64,000 nucleotides of DNA from UBA11704 sp964491805 (lineage in GTDB: Bacteria; Patescibacteriota; Minisyncoccia; Phycocordibacterales; UBA5272): positions 1-64,000 of the forward strand of contig CAZBGU010000001.1 in the NCBI GenBank assembly GCA_964491805.1, written 5' to 3'. A model generated the notes under the pieces. It did not search any database and was not told where the DNA came from. It was given only the letters and a program-made list of their open reading frames with translations. Below are positions 1 through 8,436 of the stretch, piece after piece (position 1 is the stretch's first letter; each line of letters opens with the position of its first letter). Both the position numbers and the translations under genes were made by a program.

Positions 1-187
1 GAAAGGTAACACAAGTCGCGCAAGCGCTAGAGTGTGACAAAAGAAAGATAGAAAAATAAACACAATTTGTGTAATGTAAAAATCATAAATATTTGGTTGT
101 AAAATTTCAAATATAGTATCGTGACGATTGAATAGTAGGACTAATAGGGTTTTTTGTTTTGTAATTTTGGATTTTTATACGAGAAGA

Positions 188-211
188 GGCGAGCTGTATG
201 TGCAGCTCGCC
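188..211 (-). terminator. hairpin after the 118-residue gene
   Basis: GGCGAGCTG pairs with CAGCTCGCC around a 6-nt loop, 22 nt beyond the stop of the minus-strand gene at 233-589. The tail on the minus strand is only moderately T-rich, so it is a weak intrinsic terminator at best, but the position fits. Confidence 0.5.
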
Positions 212-232
212 CTGTCCGTTTGTGGCCCAAGA

Positions 233-589
233 TCAGAAGCGGGTCGCGCTCTTCCTGTGTGGAGTGTTACCTCTTCTGATTATTCCACGTGCCTCGAGAT
301 TTTGAAGGGTCGTTTTTTTTCTGGTGTGAAATATCCAGACATCAGGTTTTCCTCCATCTTGTGATCTGTAGACCTGAAAGTCTAGACGAAGGGCCGTCCT
401 TGATTTGTATAGCCTCGAAACGAAAGCATAGTTTGGCACTTCGACAAGCTCTCGTTTCTCACCGCCTGCACACTCAATCGTTGAGAACTTCTCTTGACTA
501 TGCAGACCGCTAAGTGCACTTGAAAGAACTTCATTAGTATCCGCATTGCGCGGATACACATACCACGTGGTTACACGTTGTTTGCCCAT
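233..589 (-). CDS. small hypothetical protein (118 aa)
   Basis: I do not recognise the family. The protein is soluble, basic and rich in Arg/Ser/Thr, with no signal peptide, membrane segment or obvious metal motif. The start is supported by AGGAG placed 7 nt before the ATG on the minus strand, with a TATAAC -10-like element further upstream. A hairpin follows the stop. The base composition is visibly richer in G+C than the neighbouring AT-rich DNA. It belongs to the set of small single genes here that carry their own promoter, Shine-Dalgarno site and terminator. Overlapping frames on the other strand lack these signals. Confidence 0.6.
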   Translation of the reverse strand: MGKQRVTTWYVYPRNADTNEVLSSALSGLHSQEKFSTIECAGGEKRELVEVPNYAFVSRLYKSRTALRLDFQVYRSQDGGKPDVWIFHTRKKTTLQNLEARGIIRRGNTPHRKSATRF

Positions 590-654
590 GGTCTTGCTCC
601 TGTTTGGGGGTATTTGTTATAGTTCTACCTTTTCTATATTAAAAACGCAATAGA

Positions 655-683
655 TTGATATGTCTATCGATGTATGTTATGCT
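655..683 (+). promoter_or_regulatory. sigma70-type promoter of the 73-residue gene
   Basis: TTGATA at 655-660 and TATGCT at 678-683 are separated by exactly 17 nt. Transcription would start near 690, about 22 nt before the ATG at 712, which leaves room for the GGAGG site. Confidence 0.65.
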
Positions 684-711
684 ATTTTATCTCAATAATG
701 GAGGAATCCAG

Positions 712-933
712 ATGAAAGTAAAGAAGGTCATGGTGAATGCGGTAGCGGCGCTAGTTTTCACCGGTTCATCCTTGTTGGCTTTCTATTATATGATTGATTC
801 AACACCAGAAATGGCATGGAGTCAGTCAAAGAATCGGTGTGTCAGAGTGATACATCGCGGCAACGAGGTTCCAAATGGCTGCGAACGTGTTGACCGTGGT
901 GAACTTCGAGTTGAGTCGTATACCGTGAAGTAA
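712..933 (+). CDS. small secreted or membrane-anchored protein (73 aa)
   Basis: Residues about 5-27 form a hydrophobic N-terminal segment (signal peptide or anchor), followed by a short polar domain with two cysteines about 15 residues apart that could form a disulfide outside the membrane. The start at 712 is chosen because GGAGG lies 7 nt before it; an in-frame start at 655 lies inside the promoter. The gene is monocistronic, with its own promoter and a strong terminator at 955-992. No function can be assigned. Confidence 0.72.
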   Translation: MKVKKVMVNAVAALVFTGSSLLAFYYMIDSTPEMAWSQSKNRCVRVIHRGNEVPNGCERVDRGELRVESYTVK

Positions 934-954
934 ACGGATGACTCGAATTGTGGT

Positions 955-992
955 GGCCAGGTTCACAAAGCGGACCTGGCCTTTAATTTTTT
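955..992 (+). terminator. intrinsic terminator
   Basis: GGCCAGGT pairs with ACCTGGCC, followed by TTTAATTTTTT. It lies 21 nt after the stop of the 73-residue gene. Confidence 0.85.
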
Positions 993-1152
993 CTCATTTT
1001 GTGGTAGTATGTTGTAACGTTTCTTATAGGTACTTGCGTGAACAGCTCGAGACGGCTCGGCCGCAAAGATGTCGAAAGTTAACAAACTGTCGACATAGAT
1101 GATAGATTGCTCGAACGTGCACACTGTTTAGCAGGTGAAAAATATAATAAAA
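993..1152 (+). other. non-coding leader upstream of tRNA-Ile with hairpins
   Basis: No open reading frame is supported here. At 1068-1096 ATGTCGA pairs with TCGACAT, and inside that loop AGTT can pair with AACT; a second small stem (GAG/CTC) lies near 1050. A TATAAT occurs at 1143-1148, only 4 nt before the tRNA, which is too close for a normal start at the tRNA 5' end. The tRNA may therefore be cut from a longer transcript that includes this structured stretch. Confidence 0.35.
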
Positions 1153-1225
1153 GCGCGAATAGCTCAGCTGGTAGAGCACTCGACTGATACTCGAGCGGTC
1201 CCAAGTTCGAATCTTGGTTCGCGCA
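1153..1225 (+). tRNA. tRNA-Ile (anticodon GAT)
   Basis: A complete cloverleaf is visible: acceptor GCGCGAA/TTCGCGC, D arm GCTC/GAGC, anticodon stem CTCGA/TCGAG with loop CTGATAC giving anticodon GAU, and T arm CCAAG-TTCGAAT-CTTGG. The discriminator is A. The 3' CCA is not encoded (the next bases are CAG), so it must be added enzymatically, unlike the two other tRNAs in this window. Confidence 0.95.
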
Positions 1226-1232
1226 CAGAAAA

Positions 1233-1260
1233 CAAAAGTCCTCCCAATGGGGGACTTTTG
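1233..1260 (+). terminator. intrinsic terminator after tRNA-Ile
   Basis: CAAAAGTCC pairs with GGACTTTTG, with an inner CCC/GGG and a T bulge. The T-run is in the 3' arm. It sits 8 nt after the tRNA. Confidence 0.75.
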
Positions 1261-1316
1261 TATCTCATTGAGGCAAAATGACAGGTTTGTTTATTAAGTG
1301 TTATAATTTTAAATTT

Positions 1317-3125
1317 ATGGACCGCAAAGAAGTACTTGTTAATAATCTAAAAAACGTTATCACTTCAACAAGAAGTGCCCTTGATAGCGAAATTGCTCAT
1401 CTTGTAGAAATGGAAAGCAACCTTCTTCTTCAAGTAAGAAAAGCATTTAATATTGATCAGGAGATTGCTGCTCAACAGCTTACCTATACACGAAGGAGAA
1501 TCGAAGAACTTAAAATTCTCAAACGGTCTCCATTTTTTGCAAAAGTTACCTATCTTTTTGATAACAACAGGCGAGAAGTCTTTATATCAAAGTTTGAATT
1601 TGACTCTGCTTCAGATATTACGGTTGCTTCATGGACGGCACCGGTATCTGAACTCAGATTCGAAGATCTTGGTAAGGCGATACTTCGTCTACCTGAAAGA
1701 AAGACGAAAGAAGTGGACCTTTTTCAAAAAGATAGTTATGTTATCGGAGAAGAAAAAGTTGTGTACTATTCTCAAGAAACAGAGGAGTTTGGTATTGAGA
1801 TTATCTATGAAGATTTTTTAAGTACTGTTAAGAGTGAATTTGGTCTTTCTGAAATTGTTGCAAAAATCGAGAAAGAGCAGTATCAGATTATTCAAAGTGA
1901 TCCGAAGACCGCACTTATTATCTCTGGCCCAGCAGGATCAGGAAAAACGACCATTTGTCTTCACCGTGTTGCGTACCTTATTCAAAGACCCGAGACTTCA
2001 GAGCTCTACGAGGGGAAGAAGTTGCTTATGTTGGTTCAGGACACATCCACTAAAAATTATTTTTCTTCTATACTCCCAAAACTAGGAATTCCTAATATGC
2101 TGGTTGATACTTATTTCGACTTTGGATTACAGTTACTTCAGCTTGAGAACTTTTATGAAATAAGTCTTTTCAATACCGACTATGACTATCTTGATTATGT
2201 GGAAGAAAAGCTTAAGCTTTTGGATAAGCAGGTTATTAAGAGGAAAAAAACACTAAAGAATGCGCTGGAAGAATTAGAAGCGCTTTATAAAAAACATCTA
2301 CAAAAAGAGCATTTTGAACGTTTTTTACGTGCAAGACTCAAACATACTTTGGATTATCTTGATGTCACGATTATGCTTATGATGATCCAAAATGAAGAAG
2401 GACGGCTCTGTCTTCAATATGAATACTATAAGTCCCTTGGGAATGGAAAGTATAAAAAACTTATAAGAACATCCGAAGTGCTGTATGGTATGGTGATTAT
2501 CGATGAGTTTCAAAATTATTCTCACGATCAGATAGCACTTATAAAAAACCTTGTCGACAGAACGCACTCCCTTGTGTATGTTGGAGATGTTAATCAAAAA
2601 AGTATTTTACGTCCGAGTTCAAAGCGTTATAGCTATGATTTTAGTGATTGTAAAAAAGTTGAGCTTAATAAAGTGTACCGAAATACCAAGCAAATTCTTT
2701 CGTACATCAAGTCGTTAGGGTATGCCGTTGAAGTGCCGGATACAATTAGAGAAGGTGAGGAAGTACGAACTTTTTTGGTAAGCGACGTACCAACTCTTGT
2801 TGAAATGGTGCAAAGTATTATCACAGGTCTTGGTGTTGAAGAAACAGTCGGTGTCCTTTGTGACAGTGATCATGTAAAGAACATTCTTAATAGTGCACTC
2901 AGTGAGAATATGATAAATAGGCCTAGTATGAAAGTGATGACAAAAACCGAATCACAAGGAACGGAGTTTAATAGTGTGATTTGTGTTAACGGAAATAGAG
3001 TAGTACAACAAAATGACAAGTTCTCTAAACTTCTTGAGACGACAGCTCGAAATATGCATTATATTGGATATACTCGCGCAGTCGAAAAGCTTTTTGTGTT
3101 TGAGTGTGCAGAGGGAGGTTTCTAG
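1317..3125 (+). CDS. HelD/UvrD-like superfamily 1 helicase ATPase (602 aa)
   Basis: Walker A GPAGSGKTT lies at about residues 204-212 and a Walker B/motif II-like VIIDEFQN about 200 residues later. A Q-motif-like stretch (EQYQII) precedes Walker A, and a C-terminal SF1 helicase region (ESQGTEFNSVICVNG, then GYTRAVEKLFVF) closes the protein. The N-terminal ~190 residues are charged and helical, as in HelD, which removes stalled RNA polymerase from DNA; that assignment is by resemblance only. The start at 1317 is preferred over 1278 because TATAAT at 1302-1307 ends 9 nt before it, giving a leaderless start. UvrD-like DNA repair is the main alternative. Confidence 0.85.
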   Translation: MDRKEVLVNNLKNVITSTRSALDSEIAHLVEMESNLLLQVRKAFNIDQEIAAQQLTYTRRRIEELKILKRSPFFAKVTYLFDNNRREVFISKFEFDSASDITVASWTAPVSELRFEDLGKAILRLPERKTKEVDLFQKDSYVIGEEKVVYYSQETEEFGIEIIYEDFLSTVKSEFGLSEIVAKIEKEQYQIIQSDPKTALIISGPAGSGKTTICLHRVAYLIQRPETSELYEGKKLLMLVQDTSTKNYFSSILPKLGIPNMLVDTYFDFGLQLLQLENFYEISLFNTDYDYLDYVEEKLKLLDKQVIKRKKTLKNALEELEALYKKHLQKEHFERFLRARLKHTLDYLDVTIMLMMIQNEEGRLCLQYEYYKSLGNGKYKKLIRTSEVLYGMVIIDEFQNYSHDQIALIKNLVDRTHSLVYVGDVNQKSILRPSSKRYSYDFSDCKKVELNKVYRNTKQILSYIKSLGYAVEVPDTIREGEEVRTFLVSDVPTLVEMVQSIITGLGVEETVGVLCDSDHVKNILNSALSENMINRPSMKVMTKTESQGTEFNSVICVNGNRVVQQNDKFSKLLETTARNMHYIGYTRAVEKLFVFECAEGGF

Positions 3126-3449
3126 AAAGTTATAATTTTAGATATGCCTCTGTGTAATTAGTGTAATGATGTTTGAGAAAAAGTTGCCACATACATCAAC
3201 AAATCACTCTTTAGGTATCTATAAAAGATTAGCACTAATGGGGTTTTTATAAGTACCATATTTAAATTTATTAAAGAAGAAAAGAGTTACTCCTAGAAAG
3301 TCTCGAATTGGAGTTTTGAAACAAGTAAAATAGATACCATGGAACACAGTAGAGCAGAGTGGCGCAAGCGTATGAAGTTACCTCAAGTCTTTTGACAAAA
3401 ATTGCATAGTATGTCAGAATAACGGCTCGTAGCACTTTTTGGGGTCTCA
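3126..3449 (+). promoter_or_regulatory. intergenic stretch with promoter at 3392-3420
   Basis: No gene is visible in this 324-nt AT-rich gap. Near its end TTGACA (3392-3397) and CAGAAT (3415-3420) stand 17 nt apart, a plausible sigma70 promoter for the small gene at 3450. A motif ACTAATGGGGTTTTT at 3234-3248 closely resembles one at 140-154 (ACTAATAGGGTTTTT) beside another small gene; its meaning is unknown. Confidence 0.5.
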
Positions 3450-3665
3450 ATGGTAACTCTTAGATTCCGGCCCCCGTTCCTACGTAGGAACGATGTGGTG
3501 CCAGTGGTTGGGCAGACGAGGAGACAAAGGAGGTTTGTTTTCTACCTCCAAGTCTGGAACAGGACATGGCTCCTCGAGGTTGTAGACCTTGAGGAGGAGT
3601 ATGTAAGGGAGGAAGTACCCGGATACGGAGAAATCCGTTACTGGAAACCCATCAAGGTTTATTGA
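3450..3665 (+). CDS. small Arg-rich hypothetical protein (71 aa)
   Basis: I do not recognise it. It is rich in Arg, Val, Tyr and Trp, with a basic N-terminal half and an acidic patch in the C-terminal half, and no membrane segment or signal peptide. The Shine-Dalgarno is weak (GGGG 6 nt before the ATG), but a consensus promoter lies 30 nt upstream and a very strong terminator starts 14 nt after the stop. The G+C content is clearly above its surroundings. A frame on the opposite strand (3480-3737) runs across the terminator and has no such signals. Confidence 0.6.
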   Translation: MVTLRFRPPFLRRNDVVPVVGQTRRQRRFVFYLQVWNRTWLLEVVDLEEEYVREEVPGYGEIRYWKPIKVY

Positions 3666-3679
3666 TGCTCGGATCAGGT

Positions 3680-3716
3680 GCGCCGGCCTTTGGCCGGCGC
3701 TCTTCTTTTTGTTTTT
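3680..3716 (+). terminator. strong intrinsic terminator
   Basis: GCGCCGGCC pairs perfectly with GGCCGGCGC around a TTT loop and is followed by TCTTCTTTTTGTTTTT. It separates the small gene at 3450 from murB. Confidence 0.9.
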
Positions 3717-3766
3717 ATCATTGTATACTGGTGTCATATCTGTGTGTCATGTTGCATAGGGAGTTT

Positions 3767-4768
3767 ATGGAAATCAAAACAGTAGACCTAAAAAATTATT
3801 CATCTATTCGTATCGGCGGCGAAGGTCGATTAGTTGTGGTTGTGTCAGTGTCTGAGCTTACTGAAGTTATGTTATATGCAAGAAGGGAAGGGTTGCGTAT
3901 TCATATTCTTGGAGATGGAACTAATACCTTTTTTTCAGAAACCCTTGAAGGAGTCTTGTTTATTAAGATTGCATTCCGTGGAATTTTATTTGAAAAAGAA
4001 AATAGTGATGTTATTGTAACTGTGCAAGCAGGTGAAACTTGGGACGATATTGTTCGTATCTCCGTTGAGAAAGGATTGTGGGGGATTGAAAACCTCTCAC
4101 TGATTCCTGGAACTGTTGGAGCAGCTCCAGTGCAAAATATTGGCGCATATGGAGTTGAGATATCAGATGCTATTATCTCATTGAGTGCGCTTGATTGCGA
4201 CAGTCTTAATGTTGTAGAGATAAACAAAGATGCATGTAACTTCGAGTATCGCGACTCACTTTTCAAACAGAATAACGGTAGATATGTTATTCTTTCGTTA
4301 CGATTACGGTTGTCTACGTTAGCGCGTCCCGTGCTTACATATAAGCCGCTTGATTCTCTTCTTGGAAGAGGTGCGGTGTTATCGTCTGATGTTAGAGACC
4401 TTGTTACTGTAACCAGGAAGTCTAAACTTCCAGACTACATGGAATTCCCTAATGTGGGTTCTTTTTTTAAAAATCCGACGGTCGCAACTGACCGAAAAGA
4501 TATTCTCCAAGAACAGTATCCTGACATTCCCTGTATTGAGGTCAAGGATGGATATAAGATACCTGCTGCGTGGCTTATAGAGCATGTAGCACAGATGAAA
4601 GGAGTAAGGATTGGGGATGTTGGTACGTGGCCTACCCAGCCACTTGTGCTGGTTAATTATGGTAAAGCAACAGCGCATGATGTTATAGATTTTTCGTATT
4701 CAATTATCCATAAAGTGCAAGAAAAGACAGGTATTATATTAGAGCGTGAAGTTAACTACGTTAGTTGA
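3767..4768 (+). CDS. murB: UDP-N-acetylenolpyruvoylglucosamine reductase MurB
   Basis: MurB reduces the enolpyruvyl group made by MurA to give UDP-MurNAc, using NADPH and FAD, in the cytoplasmic phase of peptidoglycan synthesis. The FAD-binding N-terminal half has GDGTNTFF (GxGSN-type) and NIGAYGVEISD; the C-terminal half has YRDSLFK and VGSFFKNP, with the Ser that acts as proton donor, then IPAAWLIE. At 333 aa it has normal length for the E. coli-like type. The start is uncertain: 3767 follows an AGGGAG but with only 3 nt spacing; 3749 is also possible. Its partner enzyme MurA is encoded far away at 54-55.6 kb. Confidence 0.93.
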   Translation: MEIKTVDLKNYSSIRIGGEGRLVVVVSVSELTEVMLYARREGLRIHILGDGTNTFFSETLEGVLFIKIAFRGILFEKENSDVIVTVQAGETWDDIVRISVEKGLWGIENLSLIPGTVGAAPVQNIGAYGVEISDAIISLSALDCDSLNVVEINKDACNFEYRDSLFKQNNGRYVILSLRLRLSTLARPVLTYKPLDSLLGRGAVLSSDVRDLVTVTRKSKLPDYMEFPNVGSFFKNPTVATDRKDILQEQYPDIPCIEVKDGYKIPAAWLIEHVAQMKGVRIGDVGTWPTQPLVLVNYGKATAHDVIDFSYSIIHKVQEKTGIILEREVNYVS

Positions 4769-4799
4769 ACAAAAGGAGGCGCACAATTCACATTTAAAT

Positions 4800-4828
4800 T
4801 TGCATAAAGTTACTTTTTGTGTTATTGT
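4800..4828 (+). promoter_or_regulatory. promoter of the 77-residue gene
   Basis: TTGCAT (4800-4805) and TATTGT (4823-4828) are 17 nt apart. The predicted start of transcription near 4835 gives a leader of about 60 nt carrying the AAGGAG site. Confidence 0.5.
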
Positions 4829-4895
4829 ATGTTTGTCGACAGCAACATAAACAGATGTGCTGCCGTTTTCGTTTGAAGAGATAAGGAGAGAGAGA

Positions 4896-5129
4896 TTGAA
4901 CAAACATTCGGAAGAACCTGGACTGATGCAGATGTTGTTAAGAAGAGGGGTCATGGGAGCGGCTCTTGCTCACTTGAGAGCGCGTAGCAGTGGCAATCAC
5001 GAGGTTGCCAAATTAGCCGCTGAGCATCTCGATGCGTATGCCAGGGCTTCAGACCAAGGAAAGCCGAATAGGGCTGGGGTCCATGACCCCCACTGTCGAT
5101 ACTCTGACTCGGTACTTCCTAGGAAGTAA
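4896..5129 (+). CDS. small hypothetical protein (77 aa, TTG start)
   Basis: Not recognised. The N-terminal half is predicted helical (LMQMLLRRGVMGAALAHL, then HEVAKLAAEHLDAYA) and the C-terminal ~25 residues are polar and probably disordered. The start is set at TTG 4896 because AAGGAG lies exactly 7 nt before it; an upstream in-frame start at 4857 has no such site. A promoter precedes it and a strong terminator follows. G+C content is visibly higher than in murB and rsmI on either side, which suggests a separate origin. Confidence 0.6.
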   Translation: MNKHSEEPGLMQMLLRRGVMGAALAHLRARSSGNHEVAKLAAEHLDAYARASDQGKPNRAGVHDPHCRYSDSVLPRK

Positions 5130-5150
5130 CACCGCCTCCTGGCATCTCAA

Positions 5151-5183
5151 AGGTCCGCACATGATGCGGACCTCTGTTTTTTT
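5151..5183 (+). terminator. strong intrinsic terminator
   Basis: AGGTCCGCA pairs with TGCGGACCT around CATGA, then CTGTTTTTTT. It ends the small gene at 4896 and insulates rsmI. Confidence 0.9.
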
Positions 5184-5210
5184 ATTGTTCTATCTGTTAG
5201 TATCAGACAT

Positions 5211-5906
5211 ATGAAAGAATCATCAGGAACTTTATATATAGTTCCAACACCAATTGGTAATCTTGAAGATATAACCTTCAGGGCAGTTCGTATACTTAAA
5301 GAGGTAGACCTAGTCCTTTGTGAGGACACATCGGTAACGCAACGTCTTTTTAAAGAGTACGATGTCAACACTCCGACAACGGTATTCTATGCAAATACTG
5401 GTATTAAAAATATTGAAAAAATCATAGCCCTCCTCGGAGAAGGAAAGTCATTAGCTCTAGTTTCGGATGCAGGAACACCAACCATCTCTGATCCTGGTGT
5501 ATTGCTGATTCAAAAAATATACAATGAGTTACCAGATGTTACTGTTGTAGCCATCCCGGGGGCGTCTGCACTTACGACGGCACTTTCTGTGTCAGGTATT
5601 TCATCTGCACACTTTGTATTCTACGGTTTCTTGCCACACAAGAAAGGCAGAGAGACAATTTTTAAAGCAGTCGCAAACTCAGAGTGTACTTCTGTTTTTT
5701 ATGAATCTGTTCATAGGATAGAAAAGACACTTGAATCTCTGGCTACACGTATTGATAATGGTCGCACAGTTGTTATTACTCGTGAATTAACAAAACTACA
5801 CGAAGAGGTTGTTCGCGGTACCGCAGATCATGTTAAGGAGTACTTTAAGAATAATGAAGATCGCATTCGAGGAGAATTTGTTGTAGTTGTAGAAGGAAAA
5901 AAGTAG
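5211..5906 (+). CDS. rsmI: 16S rRNA 2'-O-ribose methyltransferase RsmI
   Basis: RsmI uses S-adenosylmethionine to methylate the 2'-OH of C1402 in 16S rRNA. Tetrapyrrole-methylase fold motifs are plain: GTLYIVPTPIGNLEDIT at the N-terminus, LVLCEDTS, and SDAGTPTISDPG. The protein (231 aa) is about 40-50 residues shorter than typical RsmI; the usual C-terminal extension is missing, in line with reduced proteins in this lineage. The ATG follows directly on the terminator of the preceding gene, without a Shine-Dalgarno sequence. Confidence 0.92.
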   Translation: MKESSGTLYIVPTPIGNLEDITFRAVRILKEVDLVLCEDTSVTQRLFKEYDVNTPTTVFYANTGIKNIEKIIALLGEGKSLALVSDAGTPTISDPGVLLIQKIYNELPDVTVVAIPGASALTTALSVSGISSAHFVFYGFLPHKKGRETIFKAVANSECTSVFYESVHRIEKTLESLATRIDNGRTVVITRELTKLHEEVVRGTADHVKEYFKNNEDRIRGEFVVVVEGKK

Positions 5907-6044
5907 TTGAGTTAGATATAATAGAATAACAATATATATCAAAAATAGTGTGACGTTGTCATGATTGTATAGCGTATTTGTGCCTGGTGCGAGATTTTTA
6001 TAAGTCTTGCTATTGCATCGTCTATTCTTTATACTAAGAAAACT

Positions 6045-6257
6045 ATGTCACCACTTGGAATTAAACGTGCAGTTGCGTTACTTCTTGTATTGTCGCCTTG
6101 GATTTTTATACCGGGAGTTTTGAAGGATCTTGTATTTATTTTTGCAGGAATTCTTTTGTTTATTAGCACACTTGATCTTCGGAAGAAGGTCGTTCATAGT
6201 GAGCATCATCAGGAAACCGAAAGTCGACCTCTTGCTCACGCCGTCGTGAATGCATGA
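6045..6257 (+). CDS. small membrane protein (70 aa)
   Basis: Two hydrophobic segments (about residues 8-24 and 27-42) are followed by a His/Glu-rich cytoplasmic or periplasmic tail; no family is recognised. TATACT at 6030-6035 ends 9 nt before the ATG, so the message is probably leaderless. Its stop overlaps the start of the next gene (ATGA at 6254-6257), a sign of translational coupling with the DUF4015 protein. Confidence 0.7.
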   Translation: MSPLGIKRAVALLLVLSPWIFIPGVLKDLVFIFAGILLFISTLDLRKKVVHSEHHQETESRPLAHAVVNA

Positions 6258-7447
6258 AGCCTTTTATCGTCTCGGCGTTGATTTTTTCATTGTTTTTGTA
6301 TTGGGTCTTAGGTGAAGGTTCTACAGTCTTACAGAAAACGACTAGTTTTGGTACTGAGGTGTACACAAAAGAAAGTGCGACAAGTACTATGTCTGAAGAT
6401 GTCGCAACGACGACGGAAGCCACAACTACTATAAAACTTGTGACACATGTGAAGACACCAGAACACGTAAAGGCAATCTATATGTCCTCATGGGTTGCGG
6501 GGACACCATCTGTTCGTTCACGGTTGATAACATTAATTGATGAGACAGAGCTTAATGCTGTAGTTATAGATGTAAAAGATAACACAGGCATGCTTAGTTG
6601 GGACGGAAGAATCAAGGACCTAAACGACTTTGTGGAAGAACTTCACAAAAAAAATATATACGTGATTGCCCGTATCGCGTCATTCCAAGATCCGATGTTT
6701 GTAAAGCGTCATCCTGAGCTTGCGGTGAAGAATGTAAAGACAGGAGGGGTGTGGAAGGATCACAAGGGTGTACCTTGGATAGATACCGGATCTCGTGCGA
6801 TGTGGGAGTACCTGGCTCAGATAGGCCATGAGGCATACAATCGTGGCTTCGATGAACTTAACTATGACTATATTCGTTTCCCAACTGATGGAGATCTTAA
6901 GTCAATGCGTTTTCCAATTTCTGGTGAGCGTGCACTTGTCGACAAGAGAGGTATTGTTAAGGATTTCTATAAGTTCCTCCATGAGGAGTTTTCTCCACTT
7001 CATATTCCGATCTCAGGTGATTTGTTCGGCATTGTTGCTACAAATAAAAATGAAACAAAAACATTAGGTCAAGATCTTGAAGATGCTTTTCGCTATTTTG
7101 ATTATGTTGCTCTCATGGTGTACCCATCACATTTTTATGCTGGAACCGCGGGGTATCAGAATCCAGCAGCTCACCCACGAGAGATTATCGAGTATTCAAC
7201 ACGAGGGGCTCTTGATATTGCAACAATGATGGCAAACCAGACAGCAAATGCTTCAGACACAGAAGTGTTTGCGACAAGTACGCTTATTGCTAAGTTACGT
7301 CCGTGGTATCAGGATTTTGACATGGGGGCAACCTATACAAAAGAAATGGTTCGCGCACAGATGGAGGCAGGGTATACATATAATGTTAACTCATGGATGT
7401 TGTGGGATCCCGCAAATAAGTACACACCGAGCGCACTTTTACGGTAG
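6254..7447 (+). CDS. DUF4015 putative glycoside hydrolase, membrane anchored (397 aa)
   Basis: An N-terminal hydrophobic segment (residues about 3-18) and a Thr/Ser-rich linker are followed by a TIM-barrel-like domain of the DUF4015 (putative glycosyl hydrolase) family: AIYMSSWVAG, VVIDVKDNTG, the YVIARIASFQD strand, ELNYDYIRFPTDG, and YVALMVYPSHF. Acidic residues in the D-x-K-D and NYDYIRFP strands are the likely catalytic ones. The protein probably sits outside the membrane and may cleave or bind a cell-surface glycan; the substrate is unknown. It is translationally coupled to the small membrane protein upstream. Confidence 0.82.
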   Translation: MKPFIVSALIFSLFLYWVLGEGSTVLQKTTSFGTEVYTKESATSTMSEDVATTTEATTTIKLVTHVKTPEHVKAIYMSSWVAGTPSVRSRLITLIDETELNAVVIDVKDNTGMLSWDGRIKDLNDFVEELHKKNIYVIARIASFQDPMFVKRHPELAVKNVKTGGVWKDHKGVPWIDTGSRAMWEYLAQIGHEAYNRGFDELNYDYIRFPTDGDLKSMRFPISGERALVDKRGIVKDFYKFLHEEFSPLHIPISGDLFGIVATNKNETKTLGQDLEDAFRYFDYVALMVYPSHFYAGTAGYQNPAAHPREIIEYSTRGALDIATMMANQTANASDTEVFATSTLIAKLRPWYQDFDMGATYTKEMVRAQMEAGYTYNVNSWMLWDPANKYTPSALLR

Positions 7448-7541
7448 AGTAGAAAACTTTTGCTGTCTTGTGTATTACTATGTTTTGTTGTCGGTGTTAC
7501 CGCGTATACTTATGAGGTGAGAGGTGAAGTTTTTTCTTATC

Positions 7542-8402
7542 ATGAATTCAACATTTAAACTCCTTCTACTTAATTGTGTTATTTTGGTTGTTTTTGCGTT
7601 GTTAATCAATAATGCACTTACGAAACGGACAGAAAACACAAAGCTCTCCATGAAATTTCCAAGCACACTGTCATATGAGTCACAGTTATCTGGAAAATTT
7701 TCCACAACAACCGATCCTTTTGGAACATCTACAATGAAAGCTCCAGCTTTTGTTGTGCCTCTTGCAAATGATGGTTTGTATTTTGCTTTTAAGGCACCTC
7801 CTGCAGCAGCAGTCGATCTCAATGTGTTAGAAAAAGTGGGTGATCATTACTACAAAAGTACTAGTACAGCATACTATAAGCAACAGGTAACAAACGAGTG
7901 CGACAATACTAACGAAGAAAAAATGGTAGAACTTTCTTTTGGAGACCAGAGTGGTTTTGTCGCTGACGGATCACAGACTTTTGCAAGAGATTCAAAAAAT
8001 ATATTTGTTGATTTTTATAAAGTAAAAGATGCGGACCCTCTATCATTTACGTTTATCGGTCAGTCAAAGTCGAAGAAAAATGATTATATAAATACGGTAG
8101 ATAGTTTTTGGTACAAAGATACACATACAGTGCATGTTATTGTAAAAATGTATACAGCGTGTGAAGGGAAGAGTATTCTTGAGGATCTCGCTAATCAAAA
8201 CTTTAAAAATGTAGATCTCTCCACATTTGAATATATTGGTTTTGATGAGGCGTCTTCTTTAGGTTATGCGAAGGACAAAAACTTCTTTTACTCATCACAG
8301 GGAGTGCTTTCTGAAACTGTTGTGCCCTCTTCATGCCAAGGCGATTTCTTTAGAGAGTGTCTTCCTCGTATAACAGCTTCCTCGTCACCTCTTGTTCAAT
8401 AG
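7542..8402 (+). CDS. DKNYY-family exported protein (286 aa)
   Basis: An N-terminal hydrophobic helix (about residues 4-23) acts as signal anchor. The rest contains degenerate DKNYY-type repeats (DSKNIFVDFYKVKDADP, then SFTFIG, and later AKDKNFFYSSQG), a family of extracytoplasmic proteins without a known activity. TATACT at 7505-7510 marks a promoter. The start could be GTG 7524 or ATG 7542; I prefer the ATG because the hydrophobic helix then starts directly. Three cysteines in the C-terminal part could form disulfides. Confidence 0.75.
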   Translation: MNSTFKLLLLNCVILVVFALLINNALTKRTENTKLSMKFPSTLSYESQLSGKFSTTTDPFGTSTMKAPAFVVPLANDGLYFAFKAPPAAAVDLNVLEKVGDHYYKSTSTAYYKQQVTNECDNTNEEKMVELSFGDQSGFVADGSQTFARDSKNIFVDFYKVKDADPLSFTFIGQSKSKKNDYINTVDSFWYKDTHTVHVIVKMYTACEGKSILEDLANQNFKNVDLSTFEYIGFDEASSLGYAKDKNFFYSSQGVLSETVVPSSCQGDFFRECLPRITASSSPLVQ

Positions 8403-8436
8403 AAGCTTTCGTTTCATTTGTTATACTACAATCAAC

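Noticed and set aside
128..513. Plus-strand reading frames of 60-80 codons over 128-513
   Set aside because: They lie opposite the gene at 233-589, which has a good Shine-Dalgarno and a hairpin after it; the plus-strand frames have neither.
3480..3737. Minus-strand reading frame over the small gene at 3450
   Set aside because: It would run through the strong plus-strand terminator hairpin and has no promoter or Shine-Dalgarno sequence.
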